Of a DNA stretch of 64,000 bases, positions 33,830 through 43,136 are shown in pieces. Position 1 is the first letter of the stretch. Every line of letters starts with the position of its first letter. A model generated the notes under the pieces. It had not been told where the DNA came from and searched no databases. It was given only the letters and a program-made list of their open reading frames with translations. A program made the translations under genes and the position numbers. This DNA is from Streptomyces sp. CB00455. Its GTDB lineage: Bacteria > Actinomycetota > Actinomycetes > Streptomycetales > Streptomycetaceae. The stretch lies in assembly GCF_001905445.1 (NCBI RefSeq), contig NZ_LIVQ01000001.1, forward strand, positions 1,054,001-1,118,000, written 5' to 3'.

Positions 33830-34498
33830 GTGACAGACGGCTTCCCGGCTCCCGTCGCGGTGGCCAACGCACCCCTGGCAGCCACCGTCACGCGCGTCGC
33901 CGAACTCGCGGGCAAGATGGGCCGCGACCTGAACCAGGTCTTCGACCTGCGACGCCTTTCCGAGGCCTCGGGCGTGCCCGCGGACGTGGTCAGGACGCTG
34001 CTGGACGGCAGGCCCGCAGGCGAACCCGATCTCCAGACCCGCTTCCTCCAGCGTCTCGACCTGCTCCGTCGCACACGGGTCAAACCCAACGGCCGCCGCT
34101 ACACCCAGCAGGAGATCGCGGACGGCGCGGGCATGTCCCGGCAGCAGGCCGGCGCCCTGATCAACGGCGACCGCCGCCCCACCATGGAGCACTGCGACGC
34201 CATCCAGCGCTTCTTCGGCGTGCACGCGGGATTCCTCACCGCCCACGACGCCGACGCCCTCACCGACGCCCTCCAGCGGACCGAACAGCAGCTGCTCCAG
34301 GACTTCGCAGGCCGCGCCCGGGAAAACGTACCGGCGGTAACTGCTTCGGCCGGCGATCCGCTGGCAAGACTCCTGCAGAACCACGGCGTACGGGGCATCG
34401 CCTGGCGGGCCGCCCAACTGCCCAGCGACAAGCACCGGGACAAGGTGACCGAATGGCTGGACATGCTCCTCGAAAGCGTCAAACCGAACGAATCCTGA
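33830..34498 (+). CDS. HTH regulator, cassette A
   Basis: 222 residues starting at GTG behind AGGAG. One repeat unit (about residues 40-140) holds a conserved LSEASGVPADVV helix pair, then RRYTQQEIADGAGMSRQQAG, a regular XRE-like helix-turn-helix, and the signature AIQRFFGVHAGFL. The C-terminal ARLLQNHGVRGIAWRAAQLP ends the protein. The same unit occurs twice in the protein at 54.4 kb. It leads a three-gene set with an ImmA/IrrE-like protein and a MAB_1171c-type membrane protein, so it likely regulates them or acts as the antitoxin-like partner of the peptidase. Cytosolic. Confidence 0.85.
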   Translation: MTDGFPAPVAVANAPLAATVTRVAELAGKMGRDLNQVFDLRRLSEASGVPADVVRTLLDGRPAGEPDLQTRFLQRLDLLRRTRVKPNGRRYTQQEIADGAGMSRQQAGALINGDRRPTMEHCDAIQRFFGVHAGFLTAHDADALTDALQRTEQQLLQDFAGRARENVPAVTASAGDPLARLLQNHGVRGIAWRAAQLPSDKHRDKVTEWLDMLLESVKPNES

Positions 34499-34562
34499 CC
34501 CAGTCGAAAGTCTGGGTCTGATCCTTGAGTCCTGATCCGGATCCGCGCCGACGGGGAGAACG

Positions 34563-35120
34563 GTGAGCATAGGCAGAGAGCAGCGGCGGTTGTGCGGCGA
34601 GCTGGTGGCCGGCATCCGGCTGACCGCCCCCGTGGAACCCATGGACCTCTACGCCGCCCTCTGCGAGGGCATGAGCAGGCACCGCGGCCGCCGGGTGGAC
34701 TTCCGGATGGCCTCGTTCCCGCCGGGGACGGCCAGCGGACTGTGGCTCGACATGGCGGACCGCGACCTGGTGGTCATCGAGGAACGCACCGCGCCGGACC
34801 ACCAACTGGTCATCCTGGGACACGAGCTGTGGCACATGAAGGCCGGTCACTGCAGCCACCACGTCGACGGCGCCGCCGTCGCCGCGCGGCTGCTGTCCGA
34901 CCAGGCGGACATCGGCGAGACGGTGCGCCGCGTCGCCGCGCGCACCCGTGCCGACGTCCAGGAGGAGAGCGAGGCCGAGACCTTCGGCTTGCTGCTGGGC
35001 AGCCGGTGCCGGACCTGGCTGGCCGGATCGTCGAGCCACCGGGCTCCGGCGCAGCGCGACCACGTGGCGGGCCGGATCGAGGCCTCGCTGGGCTACCGGG
35101 GGCACAGGAACGACCGTTGA
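34563..35120 (+). CDS. ImmA/IrrE-like metallopeptidase, toxin-type
   Basis: 185 residues with the zinc motif HELWH at 87-91 and a downstream Glu-rich segment EESEAETFG near 134-142 that supplies the third ligand, as in ImmA/IrrE (COG2856) proteins which cleave XRE repressors. The GTG at 34563 follows GGGGAG. It is the middle gene of the cassette; an XRE-type protein precedes it, the usual substrate arrangement. In Streptomyces such genes are often called toxin-antitoxin toxins, but the sequence supports a site-specific peptidase equally well. Confidence 0.85.
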   Translation: MSIGREQRRLCGELVAGIRLTAPVEPMDLYAALCEGMSRHRGRRVDFRMASFPPGTASGLWLDMADRDLVVIEERTAPDHQLVILGHELWHMKAGHCSHHVDGAAVAARLLSDQADIGETVRRVAARTRADVQEESEAETFGLLLGSRCRTWLAGSSSHRAPAQRDHVAGRIEASLGYRGHRNDR

Positions 35121-36310
35121 ACGGCAAGGACTACTACATACCGGCAGCCGCGATGGCGATCTCCCTCGCCTTCAAACTGCCCGCACTGCGGAGCAACTGG
35201 CGCGATCCGCTGCTCCGTTCGGTCTGCGCCCTGCTGACCCTGGCCGGTGCGGTCTTCACCTTCGCCGCACCGCCGACCATCGCGGCGGTCAACCGCTGGA
35301 CCGGGATCCCCAACATCTCGGCCCCCCTGGTCTACTGCCTGATCACGGCCTTCAGCGCCTCCTGCCTGGTCCTGGTCGTCAACTGGCGGGGCGGCCCGCC
35401 GGAGCAGACCCGGCGCGTGTCACGCCGCTGGATCCTCGGCTACAGCCTCGTGGTGGTGGCACTGGTCGTGCTGTTCGCCCTCGGCGACGCCCCCGTCGAG
35501 CACCTGCGCGACCTGGACACCGCCTACGCGAACACCCCGTACATCCGCGAGATGATCGCGCTCTACCTGGTCGCCCACAACGTGGCCGCCGTCGTGATGG
35601 TGTCCCTGTGCTGGCGCTGGTCGCTCCAGGTGCGCGGCTGGCTGCGGGCCGGCCTGGTGATCATCGTCACGGGTTACGTCTTCAACCTCGGCTACGACGC
35701 CACCAAGATGTCCGCGGTCGTCGCCCGCTGGACCGGCCACGACCTCGACTACCTGAGCACCTTCGTCGCCCCGCCGCTCGCCTCCCTGGGCGCGCTGATC
35801 AGCGCGATCGGGTTCGTGCTCCCGCTGGTCTGCCAGCGGCTGTCGGACAGCTGGCGGTCCTGGTCGACCTACCGCCGGCTCGGACCGCTCTGGCAGGAGG
35901 TACAGATCTCCGCCCCCGCCGGCACCCCCTCCGTGCGGATGTCGTGGTGGGCCGCCGTCGAACTGCGCATGATCCAGCGCGAGTCCGACATCCACGACGG
36001 CTTCCTGCACCTGGGCCCGTACTTCGACCAGCGGCTGCGCGACGGGGCCCACGAGCGGGCCCTCGCGGAGGGGGCCGACGAGGGGACGGCGCGCGCGGTC
36101 GCCGACGCCGCCATGCTCGCCGCCGCCGTACAGGCCCGCGCGGCGGACCCCGAGGGCAAGGTCATCGGAGCCAGCGAGGAGGCCGCCGCCGACACCTCCG
36201 ACGGCCCCCGCGACCTCCTGCGGATCTCCCACGCCCTGCGCCACTCGCCGGTGGTCCAGACGGTCCGCCGGCGCGCCGCCGCCCTGGAGGGGAGCGCCGG
36301 ACTCGTCTAG
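35117..36310 (+). CDS. MAB_1171c-type putative membrane transporter
   Basis: 397 residues starting at a TTG that overlaps the previous stop (TTGA) with AGGAA before it. Seven hydrophobic segments occupy residues 1-250 (for example MAISLAFKLPAL, LLTLAGAVFTFAAPP, VYCLITAFSASCLVLVV, ILGYSLVVVALVVLFALG and LASLGALISAIGFVLPLV), then a cytosolic C-terminal domain with YRRLGPLWQEVQ and ELRMIQRESDIHDGFL. This matches the MAB_1171c family, whose function is unknown. Coupled to the peptidase gene, so a sensor or target for signal-dependent proteolysis is conceivable. Confidence 0.82.
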   Translation: MNGKDYYIPAAAMAISLAFKLPALRSNWRDPLLRSVCALLTLAGAVFTFAAPPTIAAVNRWTGIPNISAPLVYCLITAFSASCLVLVVNWRGGPPEQTRRVSRRWILGYSLVVVALVVLFALGDAPVEHLRDLDTAYANTPYIREMIALYLVAHNVAAVVMVSLCWRWSLQVRGWLRAGLVIIVTGYVFNLGYDATKMSAVVARWTGHDLDYLSTFVAPPLASLGALISAIGFVLPLVCQRLSDSWRSWSTYRRLGPLWQEVQISAPAGTPSVRMSWWAAVELRMIQRESDIHDGFLHLGPYFDQRLRDGAHERALAEGADEGTARAVADAAMLAAAVQARAADPEGKVIGASEEAAADTSDGPRDLLRISHALRHSPVVQTVRRRAAALEGSAGLV

Positions 36311-36320
36311 GCGCGTCCGG

Positions 36321-36390
36321 GCGACTCGTCTGGACGGGCAGCGGCTCGCCTGGACGGGGAGCGACTCGCCCAGACGCGTCCAGACGGGCA
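36321..36390. repeat. Degenerate 20-21 bp repeats downstream of cassette A
   Basis: Three copies of a CGACTCGTCTGGACGGGCAG-like unit follow the cassette. The first CGTCTGGACG and the last CGTCCAGACG are inverted and can form a 10 bp stem, so the tract may also terminate transcription between the convergent genes. Confidence 0.6.
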
Positions 36391-36470
36391 GCGCCGGGCC
36401 CGTGGGCGGGGCCGCGTGCTGCCGGGAGCGCCGGGCCGCCCCGGCGGATCCCAGGCCGGCGTCCCGCGGC

Positions 36471-37253
36471 TCAGCCGCCGGCCGCGACCGCCGTCGCCGT
36501 GGCCGGGAAGAGGTCCTGGAAGGGGCCCGCCGAGTCGACGCCGGCCCGTCCGTAGGGCGCGTCGAAGCTCCACACCATGAACAGCAGGAACACGATCAGC
36601 GCGCTGAACAGCCCGGCCAGCAGCAGCTCCCGCCCGGAGCGGCGGATCTGCAAGGTGAAGATCAGCCCGACCGTGACCACGCCGCCGACGAGCAGCCCGA
36701 ACCACACCACGCCCGGCAGTGTCGACTCGGAGCTCTGCGTCCGCGAGTGGCGGGCGTCGTCGGCGGCCGCGATGTGGTCCAGCAGCGGCTGGTAGGCCTG
36801 CGCCTGGAGTTCGTTGGCGGGACTCTGGTGCGTGACGTCGCTGCGCAGCTTGCCCAGCAGCTGGGCGCCCTCGGCCGACGCGCCCTCACCGGAGGTCAGC
36901 CGAGGCCAGTCGACGGCGACGGTGTGCGAGACGTACGCGTCCACCTCGCCGCGAATCCGGTCGCGCACGGGCGCCGGGTAGACGTCGGCGCGCTGCGTGA
37001 CCTCGTACAGCGACTGCGCCTCACGGCGCACGCTGTCCTCGGCGGCGCCGCGGGCCTCCCAGACGCCCGCGATGGCCAGGCCCAGCACGATGGCGTAGAC
37101 CACGCCCACCATCATCGTCATGTACTCGATGACGTCGGGGGTTTCGCTGGTGTCCTCGTCGGCGGCGACGCGGCGGTGCCGGATCGCGGTGATGGCGAGG
37201 ACGACGGTGCAGACGAGCGCCATGGCGATGGCCAGGACCAGCCATTCGGACAC
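36471..37253 (-). CDS. DUF4239 membrane protein
   Basis: 260 residues with four predicted membrane helices: MSEWLVLAIAMALVCTVVLA at the N-terminus, YMTMMVGVVYAIVLGLAIAGVW at about 45-66, and two near the C-terminus (VWFGLLVGGVVTVGLIFTL, LLLAGLFSALIVFLLFMVW). The soluble middle part is helical with EGAQLLGKLRSDVT. This is the DUF4239 (bestrophin-like) pattern. Function unknown, perhaps an ion channel by fold similarity. It lies between the repeats and a surface-protein gene, transcribed leftward. Confidence 0.88.
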   Translation of the reverse strand: MSEWLVLAIAMALVCTVVLAITAIRHRRVAADEDTSETPDVIEYMTMMVGVVYAIVLGLAIAGVWEARGAAEDSVRREAQSLYEVTQRADVYPAPVRDRIRGEVDAYVSHTVAVDWPRLTSGEGASAEGAQLLGKLRSDVTHQSPANELQAQAYQPLLDHIAAADDARHSRTQSSESTLPGVVWFGLLVGGVVTVGLIFTLQIRRSGRELLLAGLFSALIVFLLFMVWSFDAPYGRAGVDSAGPFQDLFPATATAVAAGG

Positions 37254-37341
37254 GTGGGTTCTCCCGTTGTTGATCGGTGGCAGTGGGGCGGGGGCGGTGG
37301 GGCGGGGCGAGTGGCGGTGGGCCGCGCGGGGGCGGCGGGGG

Positions 37342-37947
37342 TCAGCCGCGGCTCTTGGAGCGCGGCCGCAGGGCGGCTGCGGCCAGTACGGCGGGGGTGG
37401 TGACGACGACCATGAGCATCACGGTGGACATGCCGCCGGGGCCGCGCCGCTCCAGGGCCACCGAGTGGTACGGGCGCACGTGGAAGGCGGGCACGGGCGC
37501 GGCGGCGGCCTTGAGCCGGGGTGGGGCGGGGGCTCGCGCCGGCTCGGGGCCGGTCCCGGGCCCAGGACCCGGCGCGGGCGCCGGTGGCTGCGACTCCCCG
37601 GCCCGGGCCTGCGCGGAAGGCCCGGGGCCGGGCCCGGGCGGCGGCGTCGGCGGCCCCGGCGGACCGGCGACGGTGGCGGGCCGGGTCGGCCGCCCCGGGT
37701 GGTGCACGGTGGGCCGCCCGGGACCGGGCACGGCCGGCAGCACCGACGGCGGGCGGAAGACGGGCCTCCCCGGCCGGCCGGCCGGCACGCAGAGGTCGAC
37801 CCGGGCACCGCCGCCGTTGCCGGTGGCGTTGGCGTTGGCGTGGCCGTTGCCGTTGCCTTCACCGGCGACGGCCACGTGGGCGTGCAGCGGGCACAGGGCC
37901 GCCACCAGGCCCGCCCCGGCGAGGTACTGCCAAGCGGTCACGGTCAC
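37342..37947 (-). CDS. Exported Pro-rich protein with C-terminal membrane anchor
   Basis: 201 residues from GTG 37947 behind GGGAGG. A signal peptide (WQYLAGAGLVAALCPLHAHVAVA) is followed by EGNGNGHANANATGNGGG, then CVPAGRPGRP and a long Pro/Gly/Ala-rich stalk (PGPPTPPPGPGPGPSAQ-like). The end is GGMSTVMLMVVVTTPAVLAAAALRPRSKSRG in pattern: hydrophobic helix then a basic tail. The layout is that of a wall-spanning surface protein, with a membrane anchor rather than LPxTG. Composition-driven, so start and extent are less sure. Function unknown. Confidence 0.65.
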   Translation of the reverse strand: MTVTAWQYLAGAGLVAALCPLHAHVAVAGEGNGNGHANANATGNGGGARVDLCVPAGRPGRPVFRPPSVLPAVPGPGRPTVHHPGRPTRPATVAGPPGPPTPPPGPGPGPSAQARAGESQPPAPAPGPGPGTGPEPARAPAPPRLKAAAAPVPAFHVRPYHSVALERRGPGGMSTVMLMVVVTTPAVLAAAALRPRSKSRG

Positions 37948-39389
37948 CGCGCGTCCTCCCGATTCCGCTGCACGTATGAGGGTTACGGCTGAAGAAACGA
38001 TCACGGAGCGGGTTCGACACGCGGCAGACCGGTCGGAATCCTTGACGCGGGGGTGACGTCGCCGTGCGCCCGCCACCACGCCGCACCCCCACACCCGCCC
38101 CATGCCGTCGCAGCGCCACCTCCGCACCCGGGCCCGCCCCCGAGGAGACCCCGGGCGTGTCCCCACAACCGGCCGCAAGAAGCCCCCGGCCAGCGCACCC
38201 GAACCTTCCCGCACGCCGCCCGCACCGACCGAGACCCGAGCAGCCCCGCACGCGCCCGGGAACCCGCCCCGGGCCGCCTGACCGGGGCCCAGGCGGCCCC
38301 GCAAGGGCCCCGGAACCTGCCCCCGCCCGACCGGGCCGGGTTCGCGCCCCGGGCGCTGCACGGACGGCCCCCGCGCGGCGCCCGCATCGACCCGAGCCAG
38401 GCGGCTCCACACGTGCCCCCGGAACGTGCCCCGGGACACCCGACCAGGGCCCAGGCGCCCCCGCACGGGCCCCCGGAACCGCCCCGACGCACACGGCCCC
38501 TCTGGTCCGGAACCTGCCCCGGCACACGCCGCCCGACCGAGCCGGGTTTCGCACCACGCGCGCACCCGGCATCCGGACCTTTCCGCACCGCGTCCGCACC
38601 GGCCGAGACCCGACGGCCCCGCACGCGCCCGGGAACCTCCCCCGGGACGCCTGACCGGCCCAGGTTCGCGCCCCGGCGCACACCGCCCCGACCGGGCCGG
38701 GTCGCGCGCCGGCGCACGTCGCCCGACTGGGCCGGGTTCGCACCACGCGTGCGCCGGTCACCCGGACCTTCCCGCACGGCGTCCGCACCGGCCGAGACCA
38801 GAGCAGCCCCGCAGGCGCCCGGGAACCTTCCCCCCGGGCCGCCCGACCGGGGCCCAGGCGGCCCCACACCGGCCCCGGAACTGCCCTGGCGCACGCCGCC
38901 GGAGCCTGCCCCTGCGCACACCGCCCTGACCGGGCCGGGGCGCACCCCCGGACGCCCGACTTGGGCCCGGGCGGCCCTGTATGGGGCCGGAACTGCCCCG
39001 GCGCGCGACGCCCGACCGCGCCGGTTCGCGCGCCCCGGGCGCGCACGGACGGCCCCCGCGCTCCCAGGACTCCGCGCGGGCCGTTCCGCTGTCCCGGGGG
39101 CCGTGGCGGCGGTTCGGCGCGTCACGGCCCGGGCAGGGCCGTCCGCGCAGAGGATGGCGCCTGTGGACACCGACGTCATCGTGACCGGCCGGCCGGCCGG
39201 GCCCGGCGGACGGCCGCGCGGCCCCCGCTGCCCGGCGCGCGCCGAGCACAGGCGCGGCCCGCGCGCGATTCCGCTCCGGCCCGCAACATCCCGGAACGGT
39301 TCCGGCCCCTGTCCCCCGCCCCACCCGGCGGCGGCAGCGGGGCCGCCGGGCCCGCCCGGCCGACCGCGCCGCGGTCCGGCGGCGCCGGT
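37948..39389. repeat. Gene-free 1.4 kb tract with degenerate ~190 bp repeats
   Basis: No frame here has a protein-like composition; the long frames on both strands read only as Arg/Pro/Gly-rich shadows. The sequence is made of diverged copies of one unit. The landmark GCACGCGCCCGGGAAC or close variants begins near 38248, 38621 and 38811, giving spacings of about 373 and 190 bp (two units and one). A second landmark, CCGCACCGRCCGAGACC, precedes each copy by about 30 bp. Further copies of CCGGGCGCTGCACGGACGG-like sequence are near 38358 and 39040. No gene or known RNA is visible. Confidence 0.7.
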
Positions 39390-40268
39390 ATGAGCGCCGA
39401 GGCCTCCGAGCTGTCCCGGGGTGTGCGGCGGATCAGCCTGGACGCGGGCGGCGCTCCCCTGTCCGCCCTGCTCTGCGAACCGGCCGAGGGCTCCCCGCGG
39501 GCGACGGTCGTCGCCGTCCACGGCGCGGGGATGAGCGCGGGCTACTTCGACGCCCAGGCGCTGCCCGACCTCTCCCTGCTCACGCTGGGCGCCCGGCTCG
39601 GGTACACCGTGCTCGCCGTCGACCGGCCCGGCTACGGGCACTCCGCGGGCGGCTTCCCCGAGGGCCAGCCGGTCCGCGAGCAGGCCGCCACGCTCGCCAC
39701 CGCGCTGCGCGACTTCGGCGCCCGGCGCCCGACGGGGGCCGGGGTCTTCCTCCTGGCCCACTCCTTCGGCGGCAAGGTCGCGCTGCTCACCGCCGCCGAC
39801 CACGCCGGGCCCGATCTCCTGGGCCTGGAGGTCTCCGGCTGTGGCCACCGCTACGTGCCCGACGCCTTCACCGGCGTGGGCGCGTCCCGCGGAGGCCGCC
39901 GCAACTGGGGGCCGCTGGCGCTCTATCCGGCCGGCACCTTCAACGCGGGCGGTTCGTTCGCCGCCCCCGTGCCACCGCGCGAGCTGGCCGACATCAGCCG
40001 CTGGCCCGAGGTGTTCCGGGGCGCGGCGGGCCGGGTGCGGGTACCCGTACGGTTCACCTTCGCCGAGCACGAGGCGTGGTGGCGGCACGACGCGGAGGCG
40101 CTCGCCGAGCTGCGGGCCGCGCTCACGGCCGCCCCGTCGGTGCACGTCGAGCGGCAGGCGGAGGCCGGCCACAACATCAGCCTCGGCCACTCGGCCCGCT
40201 CCTACCATCTGCGCTGCTTCGGCTTCTTCGAGGACTGCCTGGTGCGGCGGAACCTCGCGTACGGCTGA
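39390..40268 (+). CDS. Alpha/beta hydrolase
   Basis: 292 residues of the alpha/beta hydrolase fold. It has the oxyanion segment VAVHGAGMSAGYFD, the YTVLAVDRPGYGHSAGGFPEG strand-loop, the nucleophile elbow LLAHSFGGKVA (Ser) and a late EAGHNISLGHS with the catalytic His. An acidic residue in TFAEHEAWW would complete the triad. The ATG at 39390 is the best start, although its ribosome-binding site is weak. It probably hydrolyses a small ester or lactone; substrate unknown. It stands alone after the repeat tract. Confidence 0.88.
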   Translation: MSAEASELSRGVRRISLDAGGAPLSALLCEPAEGSPRATVVAVHGAGMSAGYFDAQALPDLSLLTLGARLGYTVLAVDRPGYGHSAGGFPEGQPVREQAATLATALRDFGARRPTGAGVFLLAHSFGGKVALLTAADHAGPDLLGLEVSGCGHRYVPDAFTGVGASRGGRRNWGPLALYPAGTFNAGGSFAAPVPPRELADISRWPEVFRGAAGRVRVPVRFTFAEHEAWWRHDAEALAELRAALTAAPSVHVERQAEAGHNISLGHSARSYHLRCFGFFEDCLVRRNLAYG

Positions 40269-40387
40269 GGTGCGCACCGCCGGACAGGCGCCCGACCGCC
40301 CCGCCCCGGGCGCGAAGGGCTCCGGCACGAAGGGCCCCGGCACGAAGGACCCCGGCACCAGGGGCCCCGGCACGAGGGGCCCCGGCG

Positions 40388-41130
40388 TCAGTCGTCCGCC
40401 GGGGACGGCGCCCCGGCCGGCGAGGACACCGCGCGGGGATCCGCGGAGCGGGAGACGGCCAAGCCGGCCCCGGCCACGGCCGCGAGGATCCGCAGGGCGG
40501 CCCCGGAGGAGGAGCCGCCCTCCGCCGTGTACGTGATCGGCGTCTGGTCCGGATCGTCCGGCAGGTTCAGGCTCTCGCAGGCGCGCGGGGAACTCCCCCA
40601 CGAGCGGGTGGCGCAGGTGGCAGCCGCCGGTGGCGAGGCGCTCTTCTCCCGCACCTCCTGGGCTTCGCACACGCACCTCCTGGGCCCGGCACGCCGCTGG
40701 ACTCCGCTCTACACCCGGGCAGTTCGGCGATCGGCGATCGGCGCGGCGAAGCCCGGAGCGTGGGGGTGGCGCCCGGAGTCGAAGCGGAGGGAGGCGACCA
40801 CATCGCGGCCTTGCGCTCCCGGTTGACGCAGCGCCCGCGCACCTCGGGGTCGGGGACGGCCGGCCACGCCTCGTCGCGCCGTTCCGGCGGCAGCGCGCCG
40901 AAACCGGTGACGAGGGTGGCGACGAGGGCGGCGACGAGCGGGTTCCGGGCCGGCACGTCCGTGCGGCGCCGCCCGATGGCGAAGGCAGGGGCCTGCGGCA
41001 TCGACTCCAGCAAGTCCGAGCAGCCCCGGCCCCGCCGGACGTCCTGCGGCTGCTCCGCGGCCGCCGCGGAAGCCGCAGGCTCCGTGGCGCTCGCCGCCGC
41101 GCCCTGCTGCCCGTACCAGCCGGGGCAGGT
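40388..41130 (-). pseudogene. Decayed XRE regulator with MmyB-like domain
   Basis: Leftward family segments occur in order but in different frames: a remnant of the helix-turn-helix end (GWYGQQGAA, cf. WYTWLEQGRA), LLESMPQAPAFAIGRR, FGALPPERRDEAWPAVPDPE, then in the next frame DVVASLRFDSGRHPHAPGF and a stop, then VREKSA, GCHLRHPLVGEFPAR and finally ESLNLPDDPDQTPITYTAEG with the terminal ALRILA. Several indels, including one extra C near 40580 and a duplicated GCCCAGGAGGTGCG near 40670, break the gene. The right edge is uncertain. It is a clear relic of an MmyB-type regulator like that at 53.2 kb. Confidence 0.8.
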
Positions 41131-41210
41131 GCGCCGGCCCGGCGGCGTCCAGGCGCAGGCTCCTCGCAGCGGGGGTGCGGGCCCGGCGGTGGCCCGCGGC
41201 CCGGACGCGC

Positions 41211-41244
41211 CGAAGGGCGCGACCTCGACAGGTCGCGCCCTTCG
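41211..41244 (-). terminator. Terminator of metG
   Basis: A perfect 15 bp stem (CGAAGGGCGCGACCT and complement, 4 nt loop) lies 20 bp past the metG stop on the leftward strand. Confidence 0.8.
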
Positions 41245-41264
41245 GGACGGGGTCAGCGCGGGGC

Positions 41265-42980
41265 TCAGGCCTCCGGCGAACCGCCGAACCGCTCGCGGTA
41301 GGACTCCAGGTCCTCCTCGGTGATCTTCGCGAAGAGCACCGGCGGCACGGTGAACGGCGTACCGGCCGGAACGGCGTCCAGCGCCCTGGCCTGCTCCGGG
41401 CTCACCCACGCCGCCGTGTCGTCGGCCAGCGCGAAGGCGGAGCGCATGGCGCGCGCCGAGGCGGGGATGAAGGGCTCGGAGACCACCGAGTAGAGGTGGA
41501 TGAGGTTCATCGCGGTGCGCAGGGTCAGCGCCGCGCCCTCCGGGTCGGTCTTGATCTCCAGCCAGGGGGCCTTCTCCTCCAGGTAGGAGTTGCCCGCCGA
41601 CCACAGGGCGCGCAGCGCGGCCGCCGCCTTGCGGTACTGCAGGGCCTCCATGTGACCCTCGTACTCGGCGAGGAGGTCGGCGATCTGCTCGCCGAGCCTG
41701 GTCTCGGCCTCGCCTGCCGCGTTGCCCGCGGGGACGTCGTCGCCGAAGCGCTTGCGGGAGAAGGACAGGACGCGGTTGACGAAGTTGCCGAGGGTGTCGG
41801 CGAGGTCCTTGTTGACCGTGGCGGTGAAGTGCTCCCACGTGAAGGAGGAGTCGTCGGACTCGGGCGCGTTGGCGATGAGGAAGTAGCGCCAGTAGTCGGC
41901 CGGGAGGATCTCCAGCGCCTGGTCGGTGAAGACGCCGCGTTTCTGCGAGGTGGAGAACTTGCCGCCGTAATACGTCAGCCAGTTGAAGGCCTTGACGTAG
42001 TCGACCTTCTTCCACGGCTCACGGGTGGCCAGCTCGGTGGCGGGGAACATCACCGTGTGGAAGGGGACGTTGTCCTTGGCCATGAACTGCGAGTAGCGGA
42101 CGTCCTCGGCCTCGTACCACCAGGACTTCCAGTCGCGGTTCGCGGAGTCGAGGTCCGACCACTCCTTCGTCGCACCGATGTATTCGATCGGAGCGTCGAA
42201 CCATACGTAGAAGACCTTGCCCTCGGCGGCCAGTTCGGGCCAGGTGTCCGCCGGGACCGGGACACCCCAGTCGAGGTCGCGGGTGATGGCGCGGTCGTGC
42301 AGGCCCTCGGTCAGCCACTTGCGGGCGATGGAGGACGCCAGCTGCGGCCACTCCTCCTCGTGTTGCGCGACCCACGTCTCGACCTCGTGCTGCAGCTTGG
42401 ACTGGAGCAGGAAGAGGTGCTTGGTCTCGCGGACCTCCAGCTCGGTGGAGCCGGAGATCGCCGAGCGGGGCTCGATCAGGTCCGTGGGGTCCAGGACGCG
42501 GGTGCAGTTCTCGCACTGGTCGCCGCGGGCCTTGTCGTAGCCGCAGTGCGGACAGGTGCCTTCGACGTAGCGGTCCGGCAGGAAGCGTCCGTCGACCGGC
42601 GAGTACACCTGCCGGATCGCCCGCTCCTCGATGAAGCCGTTCTCCTGGAGGCGGCGCGCGAAGTGCTGGGTGATCTCGCGGTTCTGCTCCGAGGAACTGC
42701 GGCCGAAGTAGTCGAAGGACAGCTGGAAGCCGTCGTAGACCGCCTTCTGGGCGTCGTGCGCCTGCGCGCAGAACTCGGCGACCGACAGACCGGCCTCCTT
42801 GGCGGCGAGCTCGGCGGGGGTGCCGTGCTCGTCGGTGGCGCAGATGAAGAGGACGTCGTGGCCGCGCTGGCGGAGGTACCGGGAGTACACATCCGCCGGA
42901 AGCATCGACCCGACCATGTTGCCCAGGTGCTTGATCCCGTTGATGTAGGGAAGCGCGCTGGTGATCAGGTGTCGAGCCAT
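41265..42980 (-). CDS. metG: Methionine--tRNA ligase
   Basis: Charges tRNA-Met and initiator tRNA with methionine using ATP. The 571-residue class I synthetase starts [22 protein letters not shown], which contains the HIGH-equivalent. The zinc knuckle [17 protein letters not shown] is near residue 140, and the KMSKS equivalent is [11 protein letters not shown] near 320. The DALR-type anticodon-binding domain follows. I start at ATG 42980 (GGAG at proper distance) rather than the in-frame ATGs at 42995 or 43013. A strong terminator-like hairpin lies 118 bp upstream on the same strand, so the leader may be regulated. Confidence 0.97.
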   Translation of the reverse strand: MARHLITSALPYINGIKHLGNMVGSMLPADVYSRYLRQRGHDVLFICATDEHGTPAELAAKEAGLSVAEFCAQAHDAQKAVYDGFQLSFDYFGRSSSEQNREITQHFARRLQENGFIEERAIRQVYSPVDGRFLPDRYVEGTCPHCGYDKARGDQCENCTRVLDPTDLIEPRSAISGSTELEVRETKHLFLLQSKLQHEVETWVAQHEEEWPQLASSIARKWLTEGLHDRAITRDLDWGVPVPADTWPELAAEGKVFYVWFDAPIEYIGATKEWSDLDSANRDWKSWWYEAEDVRYSQFMAKDNVPFHTVMFPATELATREPWKKVDYVKAFNWLTYYGGKFSTSQKRGVFTDQALEILPADYWRYFLIANAPESDDSSFTWEHFTATVNKDLADTLGNFVNRVLSFSRKRFGDDVPAGNAAGEAETRLGEQIADLLAEYEGHMEALQYRKAAAALRALWSAGNSYLEEKAPWLEIKTDPEGAALTLRTAMNLIHLYSVVSEPFIPASARAMRSAFALADDTAAWVSPEQARALDAVPAGTPFTVPPVLFAKITEEDLESYRERFGGSPEA

Positions 42981-43097
42981 CCTCGGATGCTCCATTTCCT
43001 CTGAGCGGTACAACGTGACGTGACGGACTGTGAGTGCGGTTCATCGTATCGAACCGCCGAAAGGCCACGCGCCGCATTTGTTCGGGTGGGCGTAACG

Positions 43098-43136
43098 CAA
43101 AAGCGAGGGCAGTGACCTCTCCGTCACGGCCCTCGC
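43098..43136 (-). terminator. Intrinsic terminator/attenuator upstream of metG
   Basis: Read leftward, GCGAGGGC-C-GTGAC, a 6 nt loop, GTCAC-T-GCCCTCGC form a stem of 13 pairs with one mismatch, followed by TTTTGCGTT. It lies in the metG direction, between a TAGCAT-like -10 (43146-43151) and the metG start. It could end a short leader RNA (attenuation) or an unrelated small transcript. Confidence 0.65.

Noticed and set aside
36311..36470. CRISPR-like array after cassette A
   Set aside because: There are only three degenerate 20 bp units with no spacers between them.
38001..40676. Very long leftward reading frame of about 890 codons
   Set aside because: It is Arg/Gly/Ala-rich, runs through the repeat tract and antisense to the alpha/beta hydrolase, and shows no domain. 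It is the result of high GC content, which makes stop codons rare.
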